Program-made: the position numbers and the translations under genes | Shown here: positions 31,018-37,863 of the stretch, one piece after another | Layout of the letters: each line of letters starts with the position of its first letter | Numbering within the stretch: the stretch's first letter is position 1 | The notes under the pieces: generated by a model | Told to the model about the DNA's origin: nothing | What the model saw: the letters and a program-made list of their open reading frames with translations, nothing else | Database searches by the model: none | DNA from: a virus | IMG/VR virus record: IMGVR_UViG_3300030328_002153 | Coordinates: 1 to 37,863 of that record | Reading direction: 5' to 3' (one strand) | DNA length: 37,863 bases

Positions 31018-31412
31018 TGAGATTAGCTGTATATGGAACTCTTAGAAGAGGATATCCAGATAAAGGTAAGCTAGAGGGTTTTAGCTTGGTATTTCCCGGA
31101 ACTGAATCTTTTCCAGCTGTAATTAAAAACGAAAAAGGAAAAGGCGCCGTTGTTGAAATGATGGATGTTACGGAAGAAGACCTAAATATGTATGATGAAT
31201 ATGAAGGCGTAGATAGTGGTCTATATATAAGAACAACAGTTCCTATTTCTTTAGATAATGGAAAAACAGAAAAAGCTTGGATATATGTAGCAGGACCTCA
31301 GTTGTGGCAAAGAGCTAAGTCTTTTACAGAAGTACCAGAAGGAGATTGGCATTCTAGAAAAACTCTAGTAATGCTTGACAGAGTATATGAAAAAGAATAC
31401 CAAGAAGCCTGA
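31017..31412 (+). CDS. gamma-glutamylcyclotransferase-like (AIG2-like) protein
   Basis: The 131-residue protein starts with the family signature LAVYGTLRRG (residues 3-12, the glycine loop that holds the gamma-glutamyl group). It also has MYDEYEGV (58-65), the acidic motif with the expected catalytic Glu. These enzymes release 5-oxoproline from gamma-glutamyl amines. Placement between terminase genes is unexpected for a metabolic enzyme. Together with the amidoligase and amidotransferase genes it could form or undo amide bonds. Pseudo-enzyme status cannot be excluded. The start shares a base with the previous stop. Confidence 0.75.
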   Translation: MRLAVYGTLRRGYPDKGKLEGFSLVFPGTESFPAVIKNEKGKGAVVEMMDVTEEDLNMYDEYEGVDSGLYIRTTVPISLDNGKTEKAWIYVAGPQLWQRAKSFTEVPEGDWHSRKTLVMLDRVYEKEYQEA

Positions 31413-32973
31413 AGTTTTTAATATAATACCTCCAGACTTATCTCAAAAAGAAAGAGCTTTGGAATTGGCTAAAAAAGATATAATTACTTTTGGTCAGATG
31501 TTTTTACCTGAAGATTTTATGAAATCTAGCCCAGCTCCTTATCAATATGAATTAAGCGACCTTCTTTTAGGAGAAGAAAAAAGAGCCTGTATAATACTTC
31601 CTCGTGGTCACGCAAAGTCTACATTAGCAAAAACAGCCCTATTATATCAACTATATTTTTCTCCTCCTGATAAAAAACAATTTATTGCTTGGGTTTCAGA
31701 AGAACAATCTCAAGCTATCGACCACATCAAGTACATTCAAAATCACATCGATATTAATCCTGCTTTACAATATTATTTCGGGGATTTAAAAGGCAGTAAA
31801 TGGACTGAGAAGGAATTTACTACAGCTAGAGGAGATAGGATTATTGCTAAAGGTACAAGTCAGCGTTTACGTGGTCGTTCTCAATTAGGTCTTAGATATA
31901 CAAATATTATTCTTGACGACTTTGAGTCTGAATTAAATACAAAAACTCCAGACAGAAGAAGAGAAATCAAGGAATGGGTTATGTCTACCGTAGAGCCTGC
32001 TTTAGAAAATTCTAAAGAACAAGAAGGTTCTATTTGGCTAATTGGAACAATAGTTCATTATGATTCTTTCTTACAAGGAGTTTATGATGGGTGGTTGGAT
32101 GCTGAAAAAGAAGGAAGAAAGTCTCCTTGGACAGTTCTTTATAAAAAAGCTATGGTTGACGGAATTCCTTTGTGGCCAAATTATTTTACCAAGAAAAAGT
32201 TAGATGACATAAAATCTAGATTCTCAGATATGGGACTTGTACATAAGTTTGCTCAAGAATATATGAATGAAGCAAGAGATTTGGAAAGTGCTAAATTTAA
32301 AATAAATAGAATTAATTATTACAGAGGACACATAGAAGAAAGAAATGGATTTAATTATATGATGATTGATGAGTCTGCTATACCTGTTAACGTATATGTA
32401 GGAGTTGATTTAGCTTATGAAGCAAACGCTAGGAGCGATTATCAAGTTATTGTTACAATAGGAATTGATAGCGATAGAAATATTTATTTAATTGATTACT
32501 ACAGAGAACATTCTCCTTTGTATGATATGCCGAAAAGAATAATAGAGGTAGCAAGACAATATCATCCAGTTAGAAGAGTTAATGTTGAAAAAGTTGGAGC
32601 TCAAGGATTGATTAAAGACCACGTTAATAAACTAGCTGGTTCTGATAGAAAATTAGCTCCAGGTCTTTCCCAAGGAGTAAGACCTCCCGGAGGAATAAAA
32701 AAAGAAGACAGGTTGGAAACATTGTTGTGCCCAATAGTAAATGGAAGAAAACTTTTTATTAAAAAGGAACATCAAGACTTAGTAGATGAAATGTTTGAGT
32801 TTCCTAAAGGAAGAAATGATGACCTTCTTGATGGATTGTGGTATGCTGTAACTACAGCAAAACCTCCTAAAAGTGGAGCCGTAGAAATTAGTAAACTAGA
32901 AGAAAGGTTAGAAAATAGAGAAAAAAGCCTTGCTAATAGAACTATTAATTGGATTACTGGACAAAAAATATAA
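31387..32973 (+). CDS. terL: terminase large subunit
   Basis: The 528-residue protein has the packaging ATPase motifs LPRGHAKST (71-79, Walker A), NIILDDFE (173-180, Walker B) and LIGTIVHYD (218-226, motif III). The RNase H-like nuclease domain begins GVDLAYE (339-345) and includes NDDLLDGLWYA near the end. It pumps DNA into the procapsid and cuts it. The ATG at 31387 lies inside the cyclotransferase gene; an in-frame TTG at 31375 would add four residues. Neither has a strong SD. Length fits the family. Confidence 0.9.
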   Translation: MKKNTKKPEVFNIIPPDLSQKERALELAKKDIITFGQMFLPEDFMKSSPAPYQYELSDLLLGEEKRACIILPRGHAKSTLAKTALLYQLYFSPPDKKQFIAWVSEEQSQAIDHIKYIQNHIDINPALQYYFGDLKGSKWTEKEFTTARGDRIIAKGTSQRLRGRSQLGLRYTNIILDDFESELNTKTPDRRREIKEWVMSTVEPALENSKEQEGSIWLIGTIVHYDSFLQGVYDGWLDAEKEGRKSPWTVLYKKAMVDGIPLWPNYFTKKKLDDIKSRFSDMGLVHKFAQEYMNEARDLESAKFKINRINYYRGHIEERNGFNYMMIDESAIPVNVYVGVDLAYEANARSDYQVIVTIGIDSDRNIYLIDYYREHSPLYDMPKRIIEVARQYHPVRRVNVEKVGAQGLIKDHVNKLAGSDRKLAPGLSQGVRPPGGIKKEDRLETLLCPIVNGRKLFIKKEHQDLVDEMFEFPKGRNDDLLDGLWYAVTTAKPPKSGAVEISKLEERLENREKSLANRTINWITGQKI

Positions 32974-32980
32974 ATAATTC

Positions 32981-33010
32981 TTGACAATAACGTCGCAAAT
33001 TAATTATTTT
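32981..33010 (+). promoter_or_regulatory. promoter before the portal gene
   Basis: TTGACA (32981-32986), a perfect -35, is followed after 18 bp by TATTTT (33005-33010). The spacer contains GTCGCAAA (32992-32999). It lies in the only gap between terminase and portal and would drive the head genes. Confidence 0.55.
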
Positions 33011-33039
33011 AGACTTAAAATATAAAAAGGGAGTCTACA

Positions 33040-35049
33040 ATCAATTACGACGAAACTAATAAAACAAAACCTCAAGCTACAAAAGAGCTTTTTAGAAGAT
33101 GGAGAGACGCAAGGCAGTCTTGGGATTTAGAGGCAAGGGATGCAGTAGATTTTGTTTTAGGAAATCATTTTACAAAAGAAGAATCAAACGCTTTGGCTTC
33201 TGTTGGTCAAGCAGACTTTGTTATTGATAGAGTTTATGCTGCAGTCGACAAGCTAAAATCTTTACTTACAGCTCAACCAGCTAAATTTACAGCAATAGGA
33301 AGAGAAGACTCGGATAATAAACTTTCAAATATTTGGAAAGGTATTTTAGAATACATCTGGGACATATCAAAAGGAGACACTGTTTTCAAGCAAGTTGTTC
33401 ACGACTATGCAGTTCAAGGGCTTGGATATATGTATGTATATATGGACCCAGAAGCTGACTACGGAAGAGGAGAAATTAAATATACTCACGTTGACCCTTT
33501 TAGGGTTTATGTAGACCCTGCGTCAAGAGATAGGTTTTTTTCAGATGCTTCTGGAATTATTCTTTCAACATATCTTACGAAACAGCAAGTAATAGATTTA
33601 TATCCAGACCTAGAAGAATCTATAGACGACATAGATGTAAGTGAAAGCTCTTTATATGGAGAAGACTATCCTTCTTCAAACCTAAAAAATTCTCAAAATA
33701 TTCTTACTCCAGCAGAAGCAAAACATTTAGATTACAATGTAAATCAAAAATATCAAATATTAGACAGGTTTTATAAAACAAGAGTTCCTTTCTATAGACT
33801 ATTTAATACTTCTAGTGGAGAAGAAAAAATAATTAATGCTCAAATTTATGCTGAAATGTTACAAGAAGAGCAAAACGTTCAAGCAATTGCTTCTGGAGCA
33901 GTAGAAATAGAAGAAGTATTTCAAACAAGAATTATGCAGTGTACCAGCATAGGAGACGTACTACTATATGAGCGAGTTCTTAATACCGACATTTATCCAA
34001 TTGTTCCTTTTACAAACATTTGGACTAATACTCCCTATCCAAAGTCGGATGTGAATAAGGTTAAAGACTCTCAAAGGCTTTTAAATAAGCTATTCTCTTT
34101 AACCTTATCTCACGCTCAATCAGCTGCTGGTTTAAAACTTTTAATTCCAGAAGGAAGCGTAGACAGTGTAAGTCAATTAGAAAAAGACTGGGCTAATCCA
34201 AATGCCGTTATTGAATATAACCCTGAATTTGGAGAGCCTCACTATCCTCAACCCGCTCCTTTAACAAGCGAATTTTATTATCTAATAGATAGGGTAGAAA
34301 AATATATAGATTTAAACTTTGGTATTCCAGAGTTATTACAGGGATTTAAAGACCAAGCTCCTGAATCAGTAAGAGGAACAATGCTTCTTTCTGAAATGGG
34401 AGAGTCTAGAGGAAAATCTAAGCTAAGAGATATTGAAGCTTCTTTAGCTCAAACAGGTCAGGTAATATACAACTTAGCTAAAGACCACTATAAATTCCAA
34501 AAAACTTTTAGAATTGTACAACCAAACAACGATTTAACAGAATTTTCTGTTAATATGAAATTGTATGATGATAAATCACAGGCGATTGCCGCTGTTGAAA
34601 ACGATATAACTATCGGACAACACGACATTCGCATAATATCAGGTTCAACTTTACCAAGCAATAAGGTAGCTGAATACAATATGTATCTTGATGCTTATAA
34701 ATTAGGTCTGGTAGATGACGTCGAGGTTTTAAAGAAAAGCGAAATCTTTGACAAAGAAGGTGTTCTTCAAAGAAAAGGACAAATGGCACAAATGCAAAAC
34801 TACATATCACAACTTGAAAATCAAGTAAAGAAACTAAGTGGAGACTTACAAACATCTGAACGTGAAGGCGTTAGCGCAAGAAAACGTACAGAGGTTGAGA
34901 AGTTTAAAAGCGACTTAAAGGAATTTAACGCATCCTCTAAAGTAAAAGAAAAAGAAAAGGTAATGCAGTTAGGAAATTTGGCAGACCAAATGGCTCAATC
35001 TTTGGAGGCCGAAAAGAAAAACAACTCTGGTTCAGAGCGTAAAAGCTAA
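33040..35049 (+). CDS. portal protein with apparent AUC start
   Basis: The frame is 669 residues if it starts at ATC 33040. The N-terminal part (NYDETNKTKPQATKELFRRW, later RDAVDFVLGNHFTKEE and ADFVIDRVYAAVDKLKS) matches the opening of P22/T7-type portals. The rest (LLNKLFSLTLSHAQSAAGLK, FGIPELLQGFKDQAPESVRG) fits too. No ATG, GTG or TTG occurs in frame before 33193, and starting there would cut 51 portal-like residues. AGGGAG lies six bases before the ATC, exactly where an SD should be. Either AUC is used as a start or one base is wrong. The C-terminus (about 560-669) is a charged coiled coil. The portal forms the ring through which DNA enters and leaves. Confidence 0.85.
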   Translation: MNYDETNKTKPQATKELFRRWRDARQSWDLEARDAVDFVLGNHFTKEESNALASVGQADFVIDRVYAAVDKLKSLLTAQPAKFTAIGREDSDNKLSNIWKGILEYIWDISKGDTVFKQVVHDYAVQGLGYMYVYMDPEADYGRGEIKYTHVDPFRVYVDPASRDRFFSDASGIILSTYLTKQQVIDLYPDLEESIDDIDVSESSLYGEDYPSSNLKNSQNILTPAEAKHLDYNVNQKYQILDRFYKTRVPFYRLFNTSSGEEKIINAQIYAEMLQEEQNVQAIASGAVEIEEVFQTRIMQCTSIGDVLLYERVLNTDIYPIVPFTNIWTNTPYPKSDVNKVKDSQRLLNKLFSLTLSHAQSAAGLKLLIPEGSVDSVSQLEKDWANPNAVIEYNPEFGEPHYPQPAPLTSEFYYLIDRVEKYIDLNFGIPELLQGFKDQAPESVRGTMLLSEMGESRGKSKLRDIEASLAQTGQVIYNLAKDHYKFQKTFRIVQPNNDLTEFSVNMKLYDDKSQAIAAVENDITIGQHDIRIISGSTLPSNKVAEYNMYLDAYKLGLVDDVEVLKKSEIFDKEGVLQRKGQMAQMQNYISQLENQVKKLSGDLQTSEREGVSARKRTEVEKFKSDLKEFNASSKVKEKEKVMQLGNLADQMAQSLEAEKKNNSGSERKS

Positions 35050-35070
35050 ATCGGAAGGAGAAAAAAACAA

Positions 35071-35835
35071 ATGGCAAAAGAACAAGAAGAACAAAAGGTT
35101 GAAAAGCAAGACCCAATAGTAGAGTCTGTGGTGGAAGAAACAGTTGCATCACAAGAAGATACCGTTGAAGAAGGTGTGGAAGCATCAGAAGAAGTGAATT
35201 GGGAATCAGAAGCTAAAAAGTTTCAATCAATGTATGACAAAAAGACGGCAGAACACGAGAATCTAAGAAGTGAGTCTCAGGACTTAATTCAATTAAGAGA
35301 TACTTTAAATTCTAGACCAGACTTAGTCGATACTATTGAAAAAAAGCTTGCAGGAGAATCTATTGAGGGCGAAAATACGGAATCAAGTACAACTCCGGAA
35401 AGTTTTGACCCTTGGGACGCCTATTACAAGCCAGACTCAGAGTCTTACAAATTTAGAGTAGGACAAGAGAAAAAGCTTGTACACGAAACAGTAGATAACG
35501 AACTAGCTAGGCTAAAAACCGATATGGCAATGAGTAATTTAAAAAACGAATTAGTAAGCAATCACAACTTAGAGACAAATGAAGCTCAAGAGTTTTTACA
35601 GTTTGCAACAACACCAAAAGCTAACTTACCCATCGAAACTTTAATAAAGGTATGGAAAGAAGGCAAAGGTGGAAGCGCCAAACGAAATGAAAACAAAGAA
35701 GCTGTGCAAGCTGCTAAATCAGTCCCTAAACCAGCAGGAGTTCTTCAGGGAGGCGAACAGCCTTCAAAATCTGAAGGAGACAAGGTTTGGGATAGAATTA
35801 TGAATGCAGGACGCGGCGGTAGACTAGCTAAATAA
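35071..35835 (+). CDS. capsid scaffolding protein
   Basis: The 254-residue protein is acidic and helical, with a Glu-rich head (residues 1-55) and a coiled-coil-like stretch (ESEAKKFQSMYDKKTAEHEN). It ends basic (DRIMNAGRGGRLAK), the part that usually binds the capsid. It lies between portal and capsid genes, as scaffolds do, with AAGGAG before the ATG. It would guide procapsid assembly and then leave. The sequence itself is not diagnostic. Confidence 0.75.
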   Translation: MAKEQEEQKVEKQDPIVESVVEETVASQEDTVEEGVEASEEVNWESEAKKFQSMYDKKTAEHENLRSESQDLIQLRDTLNSRPDLVDTIEKKLAGESIEGENTESSTTPESFDPWDAYYKPDSESYKFRVGQEKKLVHETVDNELARLKTDMAMSNLKNELVSNHNLETNEAQEFLQFATTPKANLPIETLIKVWKEGKGGSAKRNENKEAVQAAKSVPKPAGVLQGGEQPSKSEGDKVWDRIMNAGRGGRLAK

Positions 35836-35859
35836 TACATTAATAGTTAGGAGACTAAA

Positions 35860-37233
35860 ATGGCTATAAATAGCGGAATACTAAAAGCTTCCAACATTAC
35901 AGCTGCTGCTACAAGTGCTGGTTACGGACAAGCTCCGGACCAAAGAAAATTGTATGATTTCTCTGATAGAGTTGCAGAACTTACTCCAGAAGAATCACCT
36001 TTTTTCACCTACTTGGCTAATGTTTCTAAAGTTGCGACTGATGATAATGTTTTCAGATTTCTTGAAAACAGAACTCAAATCAATCATACTAACAGAAACT
36101 TTAGTTTAGACGCAGACGTAAATGGAGGTTCAGCAGTCTCTGCTAATACAGTATATGCATTCCAAGTTGACGATGGTGCTGGAGCAGCAATCGGTTGGCT
36201 TACAAAAGGAATGGTCTTTGCAGTAGGAGTCTTAGACTCAACTGCAGGATACTCACAGGTATTAGTAAGAGTAGAATCTGGGCCTGTCCAAAACTCAGCT
36301 GATACTACCTTCCAAGGTAGAATCATTGAGCTTTCAAGTGTGACAACAAGTGGCTACAATATTCTTTCAGACAATGATGCGTGTCAAGTAATTGGTACAT
36401 CATTTGAAGAAGGAACTGCGTCACCAGACACATTTTCAGACAGTCTAGATGATGGATTTGGTTATACACAAATCTTTAAAACAGCGTGTGAATTAACAAA
36501 CACAGCAATAGCAACTCGTCATCGCGGGTATGCTAATGAGTTCGATAGAATTTGGGCTCAAAAATTACGTGAACATAAAATTGACATTGAAAGAGCTATG
36601 CTTTTCGGTCAAAAAGCTCGCGTTAATGGCGTTCAGTATACTGAAGGTCTTGTAGGAAACATTCTAAAGAATGTAACTCCAGTAACAGACGACTCTGCAT
36701 TATCTTATTCTTCAGGAAAAGGATATTACAGAAGTTGTACTACTGCTGAGTTAACATACGATAGATTGCTATCAGACTTAGAGGTTATATTTGACCCAGC
36801 AAGAGGCGGAGCAAGTGAAAAACTTGTTATGGCTTCTTTACCTATTATTTCATATTTCAATAAAATGGGCGACGGTGCGTTTATCGATGCATCAGCAGGT
36901 TCAGCTGCAAATATGCCTTACAGAGTAAATATGGATAACGTAGACGGTGCTTTCGGACACAAGTTAATGGAAATTAACACTGTTCACGGAAGTATGTTCT
37001 TAGTTAAACAACCACTCTTTAGAGGTGTTGCAAGCGGAATGATGATGATGGCTGATATGAGTCAGTTAGCATACAGACCGTTAGTAGGTAATGGTTTAAA
37101 TCGTGATACTCAAATTATGACAAATGTACAAAGTGCAGATGAAGATTTGAGAAAAGATATGATTCTTACAGAAGCAGGTCTTGAAATCACATTACCAGAA
37201 TCTCACGCTCTATATAATGTGGAGGGTTTGTAA
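35860..37233 (+). CDS. major capsid protein, SU10-like HK97 fold
   Basis: The 457-residue protein has RVAELTPEESPFFTYL near residues 37-52 and KLREHKIDIERAMLFGQKA near 230-248. These are the characteristic segments of the SU10-type capsid family (PF17236), in which a long helix is followed by a Gly-rich A-domain. Residues about 85-155 form an inserted beta-rich domain. A GGAG SD precedes the ATG. The gene follows the scaffold and would be the most abundant late product, likely the client of the GroES-like protein. Confidence 0.85.
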   Translation: MAINSGILKASNITAAATSAGYGQAPDQRKLYDFSDRVAELTPEESPFFTYLANVSKVATDDNVFRFLENRTQINHTNRNFSLDADVNGGSAVSANTVYAFQVDDGAGAAIGWLTKGMVFAVGVLDSTAGYSQVLVRVESGPVQNSADTTFQGRIIELSSVTTSGYNILSDNDACQVIGTSFEEGTASPDTFSDSLDDGFGYTQIFKTACELTNTAIATRHRGYANEFDRIWAQKLREHKIDIERAMLFGQKARVNGVQYTEGLVGNILKNVTPVTDDSALSYSSGKGYYRSCTTAELTYDRLLSDLEVIFDPARGGASEKLVMASLPIISYFNKMGDGAFIDASAGSAANMPYRVNMDNVDGAFGHKLMEINTVHGSMFLVKQPLFRGVASGMMMMADMSQLAYRPLVGNGLNRDTQIMTNVQSADEDLRKDMILTEAGLEITLPESHALYNVEGL

Positions 37234-37234
37234 G

Positions 37235-37702
37235 ATGAAAACTAACGTGATTAATAAAAATAGCGGTGATTATGGTAAACAGTATAAAAAGTGGAATCTT
37301 GAAGCAGTTACTGCTGATAAAACACTTACTGTAGATGATTCAGGAAAACTATTCGTAGTTAATCCTGCTGCAGAAACAACTATTACTCTTCCAAGTGTTG
37401 GACTAGTAGGTTGGAATTGTACTGTTGTATTAACTGAAGGAATTGCAGCAACTGACGGTTCTATGGACCAGGTTGTTAATATTGCTTTAGGTCAAGGCGA
37501 TAACATTGGTCAAGTACATGAAGTAGACGGACAAGCTGGTAACTTTGCAGCTACTGGTGACGACTACTTTGTGTTTACTGCTGCAGCTACCCCAGGAGAT
37601 AGAGTTGAACTTATCTCTGATGGTACTCAGTGGATAATCCAAGCGTACGTTAAAGACCTTAGCGATGCTGATTTCTCAGCTAATGCTACAACTATAGCAT
37701 AA
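37235..37702 (+). CDS. putative head decoration or fibre protein
   Basis: The product is 155 residues from the ATG at 37235 (GGAGGG upstream); an in-frame ATG at 37181 lies inside the capsid gene. It is beta-rich and acidic: TLTVDDSGKLFVVNPAAETTITLPSVG, later GDRVELISDGTQWIIQAYV, like small beta-sandwich decoration or fibre-head domains. Its place right after the capsid gene fits a capsid-stabilising protein. No enzymatic motif is present. Confidence 0.6.
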   Translation: MKTNVINKNSGDYGKQYKKWNLEAVTADKTLTVDDSGKLFVVNPAAETTITLPSVGLVGWNCTVVLTEGIAATDGSMDQVVNIALGQGDNIGQVHEVDGQAGNFAATGDDYFVFTAAATPGDRVELISDGTQWIIQAYVKDLSDADFSANATTIA

Positions 37703-37720
37703 ATAGTAATTAGGTACTAT

Positions 37721-37742
37721 GGAGTGGGTTTATTCCCACTCC
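37721..37742 (+). promoter_or_regulatory. 8-bp hairpin between two head genes
   Basis: GGAGTGGG (37721-37728) pairs with CCCACTCC (37735-37742) around TTTATT. No U run follows, so a true terminator is unlikely. It could attenuate transcription, protect the 3' end of the abundant capsid message or be a cleavage site. It lies 20 bp before the next ATG. Confidence 0.6.
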
Positions 37743-37762
37743 GAAACCTATAAGGAGAAAAT

Positions 37763-37863
37763 ATGTTTGAATTATTTAAAGATAAAAATGAATACAACGA
37801 AAAGAATATCATCGGATTTCTTTCATTCGCACTTATGTGTGTTTTTGGTATTGTAGATTTGGC
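37763..37863 (+). CDS. membrane protein, cut by the window end
   Basis: The first 33 residues are visible: a charged head (MFELFKDKNEYNEKN) followed by a hydrophobic segment (IIGFLSFALMCVFGIVDL). This is probably a signal anchor. AAGGAG precedes the ATG. Function cannot be assigned. Confidence 0.6.
   Translation, partial: MFELFKDKNEYNEKNIIGFLSFALMCVFGIVDL

Noticed and set aside
1-37863. GANTC avoidance (CcrM sites)
   Set aside because: GAATC, GATTC, GACTC and GAGTC are all common, so this methylation motif is not avoided.
1-37863. Integrase, attachment site, tRNA genes or CRISPR array
   Set aside because: None was seen: no recombinase motifs, no regularly spaced repeats beyond the pairs listed, and no cloverleaf in the gaps.

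Overview
The window looks like most of the genome of a lytic tailed phage. It is AT-rich (about one third G+C by eye) and tightly packed, with many 1, 4 and 8-nt gene overlaps. It carries a large terminase, a portal, a scaffold, an SU10-like HK97-fold capsid, a nozzle-like tail protein and a cluster of very large internal virion proteins ending in a 1,500-residue protein, so a short-tailed phage is the best guess. A secreted protein with a beta-barrel-like C-terminus points to a Gram-negative host, and a holin of the GTA 3TM type is compatible with an alphaproteobacterial or other marine host. I see no integrase, tRNA, CRISPR array, DNA polymerase or RNA polymerase. Both ends cut through genes, so tail adaptor, fibre and possibly replication genes may lie outside.

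Layout: (1) 1-14755, plus strand: outer-membrane-like protein, holin, nozzle-like protein, lysozyme-like protein and internal virion proteins. (2) 14752-26059, minus strand: DnaB helicase, two PD-(D/E)XK nucleases, SSB-like protein, Rad52-like annealing protein, Cas4-like exonuclease, a ribbon-helix-helix protein, a GroES co-chaperonin, a run of small acidic genes, then an amidoligase and class II glutamine amidotransferase pair. The plus and minus blocks collide at 14752-14755, where the stop codons share CTAA. (3) 26060-28217: a control region with divergent promoters, one plus-strand gene with a strong terminator, two small minus-strand genes, two sets of direct repeats and a 555-nt gap without a gene. 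(4) 28218-37863, plus strand: metallopeptidase, DUF1599-type protein, exonuclease, small terminase, gamma-glutamylcyclotransferase-like protein, large terminase, portal, scaffold, capsid, decoration-like protein and a partial membrane protein.

Two things stand out. First, the palindromes GATC (none found) and CATG (one found) are almost completely missing where roughly a hundred of each would be expected; this looks like long selection by restriction systems, and no methylase is visible. Second, the phage carries a complete-looking amide-chemistry set: a zinc-ribbon-fused amidoligase, translationally coupled to a glutamine amidotransferase, plus a gamma-glutamylcyclotransferase-like gene in the packaging operon. 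The likely job is forming or undoing amide bonds on an unknown carboxylate substrate in the infected cell.

Smaller points: the portal gene has no normal start codon and seems to begin at AUC; several genes under 60 codons are present (ribbon-helix-helix protein, tandem paralogues, a cationic peptide, a zinc-binding peptide); the same 8-nt ATGAGTAA stop/start overlap recurs along the early operon; and the hexamer GTCGCA/TGCGAC is enriched in the early region and lies inside three predicted promoters. All counts were made by eye and need exact computation.
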